Shown in pieces: positions 1 to 11,182 of a stretch of 64,000 nucleotides of DNA. The stretch is from positions 21,878,205-21,942,204 of the forward strand of contig OX291558.1 of assembly GCA_946406115.1 (NCBI GenBank), given 5' to 3'. Source of the stretch: Apoda limacodes (taxonomy: Eukaryota > Arthropoda > Insecta > Lepidoptera > Limacodidae). Within the stretch, counting starts at the first letter, position 1, and every line of letters starts with the position of its first letter. A program made the position numbers and the translations under genes. The notes beneath the pieces were generated by a model. The model did no database searches. It was not told the DNA's origin and saw only the letters and a list, made by a program, of their open reading frames with translations.

Positions 1-395
1 GATGAAAGCCCTACGCAAGTCCTAAGCATCGACTTCGCGCTTTGATCGGACTCGAGGTGACGGGGCATGCTTACATGACTTGGCAGGCAACCCTTGTGTA
101 AATCCTGTCCTGTGTATATGTATATCTTATTGATGAAAGCCCTACGCAAGTCCTAAGCATCGACTTCGCGCTTTGATCGGACTCGAGGTGACGGGGCATG
201 CTTACATGACTTGGCAGGCAACCCTTGTGTAAATCCTGTCCTGTGTATATGTATATCTTATTGATGAAAGCCCTACGCAAGTCCTGAGCATCGACTTCGC
301 GCTTTGATCGGACTCGAGGTGACGGGGCATGCTTACATGACTTGGCAGGCAACCCTTGTGTGAATCCTGTCCTGTGTATATGTATCTTCATTGAT
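1..395 (+). repeat. 131-bp tandem array inside 5' LTR of copy A
   Basis: A 131-bp unit (containing CTTGGCAGGCAACCCTTGTG and CGACTTCGCGCTTTGATCGG) is repeated head to tail; at least three units are visible before the array runs off the left edge. The corresponding arrays are at 12,535-12,975, 21,669-21,990 and 33,957-34,410. Unit number varies between copies: four start points in the 3' LTR of A and the 5' LTR of B, three in the 3' LTR of B. Confidence 0.9.
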
Positions 396-1010
396 GAAAA
401 TCCTACACGCTTTGGTAGACGCTCATTAGAATGGTACAGTTATGTTACATGTAATTGATGGTTATGTTAATGATATCTCTATATCCGCTACTTACTATCT
501 CAATCATTTTAGTCCCGATGTCTTGTTGCGTTGCGGTATGGGTGACCCCCAAAGCAAGCAGACCCTTGGTAGATAGAGGTAGGTGAGGACGGGGCAATCA
601 CAGTAGGGGTTCTTCAAGCGGGGTCTGGCTTGTTATAAGATTAGGGAAGATTGGGGCTTGATGTTAGAGACATACTAGGATAACTGCAGGCTTCAGGAAT
701 CTAAGGGTGTGAGGGGGCTGATAAAACCTAAATCTGGGTTGGCTCCAGTTCCACCCTTCACCGGCGTCGAGTGGGGAAGTTGAACTGTTAGATGCCGTTT
801 AGGTAATGGGTGGCTAAAATTTAATGTGGGATTTTTAACCCAATCTCCTTAAGGAATCCATAGATAAATAGTACCTCCACTCCACCCATTATTGCGACGG
901 ATAGATTTGGAAAGCTAAGTATTATTGTGTTCATATTTAAATATTTGTTTCCTGTGTAAAAATAAACGTAAACCTCATATGTTTTTCAGAGCCGCGACAT
1001 TAATCTAGAG

Positions 1011-1031
1011 AGTCTAATTTTTAATTAGACT
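1011..1031 (+). other. Perfect 9-bp hairpin in LTR
   Basis: AGTCTAATT at 1,011-1,019 pairs perfectly with AATTAGACT at 1,023-1,031 around a TTT loop. An AATAAA-type sequence lies about 50 bp upstream, at 960-965. All four LTRs carry the hairpin. It could act at RNA level (stability or 3'-end formation), but that is speculation. Confidence 0.5.
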
Positions 1032-2689
1032 ATCTAAGCTTTATTTTATTGCTTTATACTGTTTAATTTATGTTTTGACTAAGCCATTTAAGATAAAGAT
1101 GACAGAACTTCAACATTGACCAAACTTTATTAACAGGCTATGAGGTGACGTTAGTGGGTCAGGATTTGTTCTATTCTTCGCCATGAATCACCCCGTTGAA
1201 GACGTATTAGTATAATCATACACAATTCTCTACTAACTGATGAGGCTCTGAATTGTTGTATGGAAAGCCGAAACGTTAAGTTCTAAACACTCAGAAAGGG
1301 CTAACCCTTACTTGATCTGGCTAATGCGCCGGGTCCTGAGTGTGGATATGTCTTCCTTACAATCCACCTTAAACATATTTATTGTGTGTCAAACTAGGTG
1401 TTCTGTCGCCTTAATTACTCTGATGAACAATTCACCACTTAACCATGTGCGTAATCGCACACCTATTTTATTATTTCTTGTGAACTTAGCTTGCACGGCA
1501 TATGTTTCGGGCGAGTATAGCTTCTCCGGACTAGCGGCTATTTAAACTTAAGGAGCCTCGGGTTCGAACCGACCGATCGTAGGTTATATTCAAATAATAA
1601 CGAGATGGTCCCTTTAGTTCCGTAGTTAGTCATAGTAGTAAGGATAAATACATGGTCGTCTGGTTGTTTGCCACCTCCGCAGCGTTATAAATGTAGGAGT
1701 TGGCGGGGAGCACTACTTACCTATCCTAAAGAACAGTTTAAGGCACGGTGTACGAAGGATAAAGGTTATCTATTAACTCAATTACTAAATGACAGGAGGG
1801 CGAAGCCACAAGGTAAGCTAGTTTGATTAAACCTATCTACGAGTCTGTCAGGAGTTGGTCGTTATATACCTTCCTTGTTAAAGGTTCCAAGACGTCAGTC
1901 AGATAATAAGTACGATACAATTGACAACCGCTTAAGGCCAGACGGTACCCTAGGCCCTTAAGGCTATTCAAATTCAAGTTATACATAATTAATTTTCAAT
2001 ATTCATTTTAGCGATCAAGTAGGAACAACCTAGTGTATGAGTTAGGCGAGCGTTAGGTTTTGTCTCAATTTTATAGTTTTGTTTTCATAAACTTTATATT
2101 CTAGTGTAGATAATCGCCATAGCTTGTAACCATAAACTCAATTTTAGATCTAAGAACGAAATTCGTACTGACCGGGTCGCGAGATACTAAACCAAAACCG
2201 AACCAACGTAAATTAGTCGAAGGAAGGTCGAGTAACACGATTAGACTCTGTACCTGCGCAGAAGACTAAAATGTGAACTCTGCGCACCCACGTGACCACG
2301 AGACGCCAGCTGGGCACTTCGACGCACAGGCAAATGTATGGAAAGTCTGACCGGTTAGTCTTTAATTGGCCGAAGGGATAATTCGGTGGCGGGCCCAATA
2401 ATTCTGAATAGAACAACTTACGAACCCTTAAGGAATGGTTGTATATGTGAATTTTCCTGGATGATTCCCAGTTAGGGTTACCCGTAAACGACCTGGAAAC
2501 TAGGATTGGTAGATTTAGATAGACTTCCATACTAAATCGTCCGCCCTTAGCGCCCTCTATAAGACCTCCTCAATATCTCCATTATTAGACAGTTAGCTAA
2601 GATAGCGATCGACCGAGTAATTCCACGATTATTACACAGATGGCGTGAGTTTCAGTGGTAAAATAATAATCATGAATGTATGTGGATTT

Positions 2690-3610
2690 CTGGATACCTA
2701 CGGTTAGGACTATGTTATAACTTTATTTAAAGGGTAGGCTGTAGATGTATTTCAGGGTTACATTTACTTCTAATTTGTTAGTTTGTCTTTACGGCGATTC
2801 TACATATATTATTATAAGATTAGATTAGAAGAGAAGCTAGTAAGGATAGTGGTAGTCTTTTTATATACTTAGATTGCCTTTGGGGTGGCTTCTCGAATAC
2901 CATTACGACTTTATAATTTCACTTAGGGGTTGTTAACGGGTTGTCAACAGGCTCTTTATGCAATTACTAAACTTATCGGTCAGTCTGTGGTGCATTCTTA
3001 AGTGTTATTGAGAGGGTTGTGTAATTTACGTAAGGGCCAGGCCGCGAGTATATTCGTTTTTATCTATATATATATTCAATCTGTTAGTTCATCCGTATGG
3101 TGACCTTTCATATTACATTACAGTTTTATAACTTCGCTTAAGAGATCGATAGCTAGTCTACTAATAATTTATCTATGTACTTAATAGGTCCGCTTGTCTC
3201 CCTAATGCCTTATATATGTTGTTATTAGTTCCGACCTTCACTTAAGCGCAAGCTAGAGAACTGGTGACAGGTTAGTTGTGTAGGTTATAGGTTAATTAAG
3301 GGATCAATAGCGTACCTGCTAATAATTTATTTAGTTATTAAATAGGTCTGTCTGTCTCTTAAATGATTTTGTTATATTATAAGTGTATAAATTTAGTTAA
3401 GGGGAAGCCAGTGAGCTTATTAGTGGTTAGTACTTTCATATGTCTAAGGGTTCTTCCTTTTAAGGTGATTTTCCTACATTACTATGAGGTTACAAGTTTA
3501 CTTAAGGGCAAGATAACTAGTGTATCGATGGACTACTTACCGTTTAAGAGTTCTCCTTTAAGGCGATTTCATACATTACTATAGGATTACGACTTCACTT
3601 AAGGGGTATG
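2690..3610 (+). repeat. Degenerate tandem repeats in LTR (CTTAAGGGG-containing)
   Basis: Several decayed copies of a unit built around ATAACTTCACTTAAGGGG followed by AGGCGATTTCATACATTAC-like sequence recur every 100-200 bp. The equivalent tract is at about 15,270-16,190 in the 3' LTR and, inverted, at about 18,470-19,390 and 30,760-31,680. It suggests the LTR grew by internal tandem duplication. Confidence 0.55.
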
Positions 3611-4258
3611 CGGTCATAGTCGTTATAACTTCAAGGCCTATCGTGTTCGAGGGGTAACCGTGTTATTACGAGACATGTTCGGAGTTGTAAGGAGGTAGCT
3701 AGGCTGGTGAATAGGGTGACTTAGGCTAGGGTACTTCGACTACGTTAGGATAATAAATCGCATATATTTTAATCTGAAACTCGCATTTAGTAATTTAAAT
3801 TCTGGTCTAATGCTAATCAGGACTTAGTGGTTCTGCGGTTAAGGATTAGTTATAGGCCATTGCTTTTAATGTAGGTATAATGTAAAATTAGGGTTTTGAT
3901 TTTGTTCTTTCACACCTGGGACTGATTGAATCCATACCTCTTAGGATCTGGGGTTATTATCGGTCACAACGAGGGGTCCAAATAGACGATTACGCCATTA
4001 GACGATCACAGCCAAATAAAATATTAGCTTTCTTTAATAATAACATTAACGGTTACAAAATACTATTAACATTTCTTTATAATAATAGAGACAACAATAA
4101 TATGTTAGAATTACACATGTCTTCACGTATTCAAATTGGCGAGTACGTCGGTATACTCCACGTGAGTTCAAATTTATAATTTTATTATTTTTATAAAATG
4201 GTGGGGGGGGTTTCTACATTATGTGTTGCCGTTACCAGGATAAGATATAGAACTAAAA

Positions 4259-4295
4259 TAGGCTTGTAAAAGCCTACATTTTGTTGTCGTACAAC
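4259..4295 (+). promoter_or_regulatory. Two hairpins 40 nt after the 5' LTR, one with a GUAA loop
   Basis: TAGGCTT (4,259-4,265) pairs perfectly with AAGCCTA (4,270-4,276) around GTAA, a GNRA-class tetraloop in RNA. GTTGT (4,283-4,287) pairs with ACAAC (4,291-4,295) around CGT. Both hairpins are identical in copy B (30,073-30,109 on -). Leader hairpins at this place in LTR elements commonly serve packaging or dimerisation; the role here is inference. Confidence 0.45.
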
Positions 4296-6239
4296 GGATG
4301 GGAGGTCATTAAAATGGATTTGAGTTGGTGACTGGTGTGACAGAATGGAACCAATAAGCAAGATATAAATCTTGTTTAGAAGGCATTTTGTAGTTGTTTG
4401 TTACTTAAGCTTAGTTATAGACACATACTTTAATATAGCATATATGGGAATTGTAGGCCAAGTTTAGGATAAAACCATGTTAAATTAGTGTAAAAGAATG
4501 GTTTTTATTTTTTAGTTAGGTAGTACAGTACATCTATCTAGGTACTAGTATAGTAAGATATATTCTACGACTTAGGCTTAGATATAGGAAGGCATTACTA
4601 GTAATATGTAGACATAAAATTACGGCTAATACGCAAAATTAAAATTACATTTATAGAATGGTAGGCAGGGGTATGATCTAATAACCTTATTTATAAATAC
4701 ATACTCGTATATCTCAATCATCCGAAACCTAGGGAACGGTATTCGTAAGATAAATCTTACTAGTCTCGTTCAATCTGAACTTCTATGTGGTAGTACCTAT
4801 ATGCATATTGCCATAACATAGGTTTAAGAAAATGTTTAAAAACTAGATTCGAATAAATTTATTATTGGATAGCACTATTCAATAATTATGGACCTTAGCT
4901 TAATGTTGTGAGTACGTTTCGAATAAGCTTGTGAGTGTTGGTTTGTACGTATATGTGTGCGTAAGTAGATGTGGATAAGTATATAAATTCGCAGGTGTTT
5001 TATGGAAGGATTCTTGAACTTGTGATTGTCAACTGATAGAGTGGAGGAGTTAGCCGTACTATTTATAAAAAGGGGAACCCCCTTATGGACTTTAGTGGCC
5101 TGTCGCGAGGCGTATTACCGTATGGACATAGGTTAGAGATCAGTATAGTTGGTGTGGCCTTAATGAACTGTCTATATACGTAGAATTATTATTTAGAGGG
5201 GGGGGGGGCACTGTGGAATAAAGGTCTTATATGCTGGGGGAGGGAGAGGACATAATAAAATAACGAGCATTTAAGAGGGCCCCAACGCACATATACCTTT
5301 GCTATACGGGTGTGTAGCGGGAGTCGACAATGTTAGTTTCAGATAGAGCTCGTTTTCCAGTGGCGTAAAAATATTATAGATAGACCCACAACTTAGCGTA
5401 AAGGGGGGGAAATATTTGATTACAGTTACATCACATGCGATATAAAAATTAAATTACAGTAATTTTCTAGCTATGTAGTTATTTAACATGTCATGAAATA
5501 AATTATGCTCTCGCTACTTGTTGATAACGAGTTATGAATTAAAAATAGAAAAACGGGAAATTCGGCCGTAATTTTCTTAAAAAAAAATGGTTTGGACAGA
5601 AACCGCGCAACCAAATGCAGTAATCTGCTAGTCAAAGAATGTAGAAGGCCATGTTATTTTCGGTTTGGAACTTGCCATAGGACAGCGAAATCGATTTTAA
5701 AACCAAGCAGAAACCCATTGAAGTAGGGTGCAGCCTAAATGTATCATTTTACTATTGAAGAGTTAGAGTGAGCTAATTTATGATTAGGGAATGCATTGAA
5801 AGGCGGGATAGCGAGCATTTGGAATGTTAATGCAGAAGTAAGGTCATAAGGTCACTAAGATATTAGCTAAAGTAGGCCTCATCCATCTCAGTACTTTAAT
5901 TTTATACTAAGTAGCGCTGACTTAGTAAGTTGGGATCATCCCCATAGGCCATTTAGACATATCTGTATATATGTGTAATTATCGGTTTATAAGTTTAGTT
6001 AAAAGGGTATTCCAAAGTACGAACATCTAATTACTGTTTCACTTGACGGTGACGTCTGTTAAGCCCTTAGACCAGGTGAACTTCCTCCAACGGGAAGATT
6101 CATGTCTGGTAGAAGGTAACCTTAACAAAGTAAACAGTAGATGTTAAAACGACTAAATGTACTTTGTGAGTTGTTAGTTTAGGGATATGATATGGTGAAA
6201 GAAAATTATATCAAATAATATAAACGAAAGGAGAAAAGG

Positions 6240-6340
6240 GTGTGCGCTCGAGCGGGGATTTGAACTCGGAGTTTCCCGGGGTCTTGGCGCGAGCGTGAGG
6301 TGTTTCGCCAACGGAGCTGTCTGAGGTGATTCTGTGCGAT
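6240..6340 (-). other. tRNA-like sequence / possible pol III promoter, antisense to element
   Basis: Read on the - strand this has a D-arm-like AGCTCCGTTGGCGAAACACC, a B-box-like GAGTTCAAATCCC and, further on, a T run (CCCTTTTCTCC). The T stem pairs poorly, so it is not a convincing functional tRNA gene. The same sequence occurs in copy B at about 28,020-28,125 on +. It is probably a tRNA-derived relic. Confidence 0.35.
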
Positions 6341-7170
6341 CGAATGTAGACGTTAGGTTTAGATCATCTTTTATAGATTCGTTGCTACCGGTCACGGGCT
6401 ATTAGAATCAAATTTTAGGATACTTTTAGCTCATGCTTTTGCTTGACAAATTATATTACGTTTTGCTTGCCGATAAATATTTTATTACTAGGCGGACCGG
6501 TAATGTCAAAGGGTTTAACCTATTGTGATATTATTTATGAAAGTAATGAATTGGAAGTGTGATACTGAAATGTAGACGGGAAGTGCACTTATGTATGTAT
6601 ATATATATATATATATACACAAATCGGATTAGGGAATGTAACGTATTTAAAGGTAAGGTAGGGTGAGGGAGGGTATTAGGTGGTGTTCGGGTCGGCTATG
6701 CCTATTAACATGTTCCTTTTGAACTAAATAGGTTATTGTTAATAAGTATTATCTGTTCAAAGGGTTTGTTGAGTAGGTGATATGTAGCAACTGAGAAATG
6801 AGGTATGTGTCGGGGATTAAAACCATTGGCAAAGGTCAGGGACCGGGTTTTGTTAGTGTAGTCATGTTAAGGGCAGTTAGAAATAAAATGTACATTACAT
6901 GAGGGGAGGGTACCACAGGATAAATGGTGGAGTTGTTAGGGGAGGGGTCAACATAATAAGTGTTTATTAAACTGTATTAACGTTTATTCAGAATTAGGAT
7001 TCGCATGAAATATAAATATATATATATATATAAATTAGGTTCAATGTAGGATTAGAAGTGAGCTAGAACGTGGATAGATACTATTACCTGCTATGTAGAT
7101 GTGAAACTAAGGCAAAATTATTAAACCCAGCCGAGTAGGACAAGGTTATTATTTAATTTGGTACGAGTCG

Positions 7171-8282
7171 TGAATTGAAATGATTTTGGATTTTTATACA
7201 TGGTTAGTGTAACCCCTGAGATTTTTGCCGTGTGAGTTGCAGGGGGTCGTAATGTTTTGGCAGGTGCGATCCCTGAGTGACCGCGGGCGGTGCATGTCTA
7301 TGTGTGTGTATACATATCAGTATGCATACATGTGTATATGTGTCGAAGTTGAGGTCGGGCCCTGCCTTAATGGTGGGAGAGTCAGGTCCTTAACTGAAAG
7401 AGCGAAAAGGGGTTATGCTGGGGATGTGTTTAAATCGTCGCGAGTAAAGATTGTAAGTTGTTAGGGCCTGAATTGAAATGATTTTGGATTTTTATACATG
7501 GTTAGTGTAACCCCTGAGATTTTTGCCGTGTGAGTTGCAGGGGGTCGTAATGTTTTGGCTGGTGCGATCCCTGAGTGACCGCGGGCGGTGCATGTCTATG
7601 TGTGTGTATACATATCAGTATGCATACATGTGTATATGTGTCGAAGTTGAGGTCGGGCCCTGCCTTAATGGTGGGAGAGTCAGGTCCTTAACTGAAAGAG
7701 CGAAAAGGGGTTATGCTGGGGATGTGTTTAAATCGTCGCGAGTAAAGATTGTAAGTTGTTAGGGCCTGAATTGAAATGATTTTGGATTTTTATACATGGT
7801 TAGTGTAACCCCTGAGATTTTTGCCGTGTGAGTTGCAGGGGGTCGTAATGTTTTGGCAGGTGCGATCCCTGAGTGACCGCGGGCGGTGCGTGTCTATGTG
7901 TGTGTATACATATCAGTATGCGTACATGTGTATATGTGTCGAAGTTGAGGTCGGGCCCTGCCTTAATGGTGGGAGAGTCAGGTCCTTAACTGAAGAAGCA
8001 AAAGGTGTTATGCTGGAGATGTGTTTAAGTCGCCGGGGGAAAAAAAAAAAAAAAAACGTGGGTGTGGCAGCCCTAACAAATTTGCCTTGTGGGATTCAGG
8101 GAGGTTTTAATGTTCCGGCAACTGCTGTTTTGATGGATCGCTTCCGGTGTATGTTTGTATAAGTGTGTGGAGGTATGCGTACATATGTATACGCCGTTAG
8201 TGGAAGTTAGGCTTAACGTGAATGAGGGGTGAGTAGTTAAGGGGAGGAGGGGGATATGCGGGGTATGGGTTTAGGCCGCTCT
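7171..8282 (+). repeat. 298-bp tandem array, three units plus a decayed fourth
   Basis: TGAATTGAAATGATTTTGG recurs at 7,171, 7,469 and 7,767, an exact 298-bp period. The third unit diverges at its end into a run of A (8,041-8,056), and a decayed fourth unit follows to about 8,282. Each unit contains the same 79-codon frame, which I regard as a by-product of the repeat. Copy B has only two good units (about 26,395-27,208), so the array expands and contracts. Confidence 0.9.
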
Positions 8283-8399
8283 AGTATCAGCATTATTACA
8301 CAAGGTTCAAATTTTACAACCGGTTCTTATAGTTGCTGATAACAATTTAATATTTGCTTCTTAATATCATTAAATAAACAACCCTCGGACGTCATTGCC

Positions 8400-9790
8400 C
8401 TGTTCAGACTTTTATACATCATAACGAGCTGAGGTTGAGTGAGGCCTTTGGTCCTTAACTAAAGCAGATCCGTCCTAGCTATTTATTGCTAGAATGAACA
8501 AACTCCACCGTTTGCGTCCAAACATCATCGCCATATTCTAATTACTATATCTATCATAACGAGCTGAGGTTGAGTGAGGCCCTTGGTCCTTAATCGAAGC
8601 GTATACATTATAATGAGCCTAGATTGAGTGAGGCCTTTGGTCCTTAACTAAGGCAGATCCGTCCTAGCTGTTTATTGCTAGAACGAACAAACTCAACTGT
8701 TTGCGTCCTAACGTCATCACCATATTCAAACTACAATATCTATCACAATTACCTACGACTAAAAATGGACAAACTAGACTGTTTGCTTCCGAATGTCATA
8801 AAATGGACAAACTCATCTGGTTGCTTTCGAACATCGTCTAAGGGACAAACTTAACTGTTTATTCCTGAATATCATCAAATGGACAAACTCAACTGTTTGC
8901 GTCCTAACGTCATCACCATATTCAAACTACTATATCTATCACAATTACCTACGGCTAAAAAAATGTACAAACTCAACTGTTTGCTTCCGAACGTCATCAA
9001 ATGGACAAACTCGACTGTTTGCGTCCAAACATAATCGCCATATTGAAACTACTATATCTATCATGACGAGCCGAGGTTGAGTGAGGCCCTTGGTCCTTAA
9101 TCGAAGCATATACATTGTAACGAGCCTAGATTGAGTGAGGCCCTTGGTCCTTAACCGAAGCATATCCATCATGATTACCTACGACTAATAATGGACGAAC
9201 TCAACTGTTTGTTTCCAAACGTCGTTGCCATATTCAGACTGCAATATATATCATAATTACCTACATCTAATAATGGACAAACTGAACTGTTTGGTTCCAA
9301 ACGTCGTCGCCATATTCAAACTACTATATCTATCATGATTACCTACATCTAATAATTGACAAACTCAACTGTTTGTTTCCAAACATCGTCGACATATTCA
9401 AACTACTATATCTATCATAATTACCTACATCTAAGAATGGACAAACTCAACTGTTTGTTTTCAAACGTCGTCGCCATATTCAAACTACTATATCTATCAT
9501 AATTACCTACATCTAATAATGAACAAACTCAACTGTTTGTTTCCAAACATCATCGCCATATTTAAACTACTATAACTATCCCGACAAGCCGAGGTTGAGA
9601 GAGGCCTTTGGTCCTTAATCGAAGCATATTCATCATAACAAGCCTAGATTAAGTGAGGCCCTTGGTCCTTAACCGAAGCATTTCCGTCGTACCCGTCCTG
9701 ATTATCTACGACTAATAATGGAAAAACTCAACTGTTTGCTTCCAATCATATTTCCCTTCTTCGATCTACTATATTCTTCATAACTATCCA
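8400..9790 (+). repeat. Minisatellite with ACAAACTCAACTGTTTG core
   Basis: About fourteen copies of a 20-24 bp core (GGACAAACTCAACTGTTTG plus CTTCC/CGTCC variants) are spaced roughly 37 or 83 bp apart. They are interleaved with a second motif, GAGGTTGAGTGAGGCCCTTGG. The core contains CAAAC...GTTTG dyad symmetry. The matching array in copy B is at about 24,765-26,290 with a somewhat different number of units. Here C exceeds G, opposite to the flanking interior. Confidence 0.85.
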
Positions 9791-10689
9791 TTATATCTGG
9801 TGTTTCCTATCGTAGCGTTGCAGGGGACTGACCTTGTTTCGACAGGGTGGGTCCCTGAGTAGTCGCTGGCTGAGGTTGAGTGAGGCCAGTGGTCCTTAAC
9901 TGAAGCTGTGTTCGTCATAGTTATTTGCTGCATTTGAGTAAAGCACGATCTTAAGCACTATAATTTCTTTTTAATCTCTTACGTTCTATTTCGAGTAATT
10001 ATTATGACGTGTCATTCATTATTATTAGGAGGCTCTTAGGTGATCATCGTAGCTTATTGGGTACAGCCCTTTAAACCAGTTTAGATTAGTGAGGAACATG
10101 ATGAGACAACTAGTACCACGCTAAACCAGGTTTGATTAGTCATCGTCTTGGTACGGAACTATAGTATGAGATTCATTAATATCTAAATGGAAGCAGACCT
10201 TGAACGATGAGATAACCTTGGAGTTGAGGGTGATTATAGGATGGGAGATGTCCATTAAGTTGATTAGTTAGAAATCAGTAGTGTCGAGAGACTGATTTAA
10301 GCTTTAGGTGCTGTTGCTAGTTTTAATAGGGTGAACGTATGATTATGTTTTAGGGTGAACTAAGTTGATTTTACGACGGGGGAATGGATGGAAAACCGTC
10401 GATAATATAAGCGAGAGGGAATTGGAGGAAATGAAAGATAAGGCTAGGACTGAATGGGTAAAGTGCAGTTAAAGGAAGGGTGATCCTTATGAGAAGACAC
10501 GTTGAAAGGAACAATTCCGGTCAGGGAATTTGATGAAAGCGCGTAGAACTGATAACTCAAGTGTGAGGGTGAAGTGGATTAAGAAGTTTTCATTGTTGTA
10601 TAAGGGGCCTTGTGTATTAGTCGCGATACCGCTCTCGGAGGAGGTTACGGGAAATTTCGATGCGATTTCTTTTTTACTGACGGCAGGGC

Positions 10690-11010
10690 TAGGATTAAGG
10701 TAAGGATAATATTAGGTTTATTAGGTTCAGGGCAATTAGGGTTAGGTAAACATGAGGTTTATAGGGTTTAGGTACACATAAAATTTATTAGGTTTAGGTA
10801 AACATGAGGATTATTAGGCTTAGGTTACAGATATGTTTAGGAGGTCTAGGTTAACATGAGGTTTATAGTGTTTAGGTTAACATTAGGGTTTATTAGGTTT
10901 GGGTGGACATGAGGGTTATAAGGTTTAGGTTACGGTTATGTTTGGGAAGTCCAGGTCAACATGAGGGTTGTTGGATTTAGGTTTATGTAGGGGTTTTTAG
11001 GTTAAGGTTA
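10690..11010 (+). repeat. Degenerate TTAGG/TTTAGG telomere-like tract
   Basis: TTAGG, TTTAGG and TTAGGG words recur densely, within loosely periodic units containing TTAGGTAAACATGAGGTTTAT. TTAGG is the usual insect telomere repeat, but these copies are interspersed with other words, so this is not a telomere array. The counterpart in copy B is at about 23,510-23,840 (CCTAA on +). Confidence 0.6.
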
Positions 11011-11170
11011 GCGTTATTGCTGAATTAAGGTTAGATTAAGTCTCGAGTAATTTATATGTCATTACTGAACTAGGTTCGAGTTGTAAGTCGAGGTCTTAAA
11101 ACTTAGGTGTAGAGATCCAGTGGTTAATTAAGAAACAAGTCACAACTGATAAGTGTACATTTATGACTTG

Positions 11171-11182
11171 TTGGGGAGGATT
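11171..11182 (+). promoter_or_regulatory. Polypurine tract before 3' LTR of copy A
   Basis: GTTGGGGAGGAT lies immediately before the TG that opens the 3' LTR at 11,183. A purine-rich tract here is where plus-strand DNA synthesis starts in LTR retroelements. It fixes the element's orientation, because the opposite end has no comparable tract. Copy B has the identical sequence at 23,341-23,352 on -. Confidence 0.6.

Larger units (their letters stand above)
1..4218 (+). repeat. 5' LTR of copy A (3' portion only)
   Basis: This is the last 4.2 kb of the roughly 5.6-kb terminal repeat. It matches 12,584-16,802 and, inverted, 17,863 to about 22,000 and 30,150 to about 34,400. It ends in a run of eight G followed by TTTCTACA; the interior starts at 4,219 with TTATGTGTTGCCG. 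Small open frames here (for example 71-391 on -, 1,312-1,545 on +, 3,363-3,584 on +) recur in all copies only because the DNA itself is repeated. They resemble no protein I know and are not annotated as genes. Confidence 0.85.
4219..11182 (+). other. Non-coding interior of copy A
   Basis: This is the 6,964-bp interior between the two LTRs. I see no retroviral-type coding domain on either strand; the longest frame is the 113-codon one spanning the 298-bp repeats. The contents in order are paired hairpins just after the LTR (4,259-4,295), AT-rich unique sequence, a tRNA-like sequence on the - strand (6,240-6,340), a 298-bp tandem array (7,171-8,282), a minisatellite (8,400-9,790), a G-rich tract, TTAGG-like repeats (10,690-11,010) and a purine tract at the 3' end. 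G greatly exceeds C on this strand in several stretches, for example 10,200-11,000. The counterpart in copy B is 23,341-30,149 on the opposite strand. Confidence 0.8.

Noticed and set aside
71..391. 106-codon frame repeated in all four LTRs
   Set aside because: It is an open frame across the 131-bp array; 131 is not a multiple of 3, its copies differ in length with unit number, and it has no similarity to a known protein.
1..395. CRISPR-like array
   Set aside because: Whole 131-bp units are repeated with no variable spacers, and the context is animal DNA.
1555..1575. tRNA B box (GGTTCGAACC) in the LTR as a tRNA gene
   Set aside because: There is no A box at proper distance, no cloverleaf, and the motif is palindromic so it appears on both strands by chance; one LTR has lost it.
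2213..2530. 105-codon frame as a gene
   Set aside because: One substitution (2,288 / 14,871) changes its length between LTRs and there is no recognisable domain.
7225..8162. Three similar 79-113 codon frames in the 298-bp repeats
   Set aside because: They repeat because the DNA repeats; copy B has an altered version, and there is no protein-like feature or start context.
10690..11010. True telomere array
   Set aside because: TTAGG words are interspersed and degenerate, unlike the uninterrupted arrays of real telomeres.
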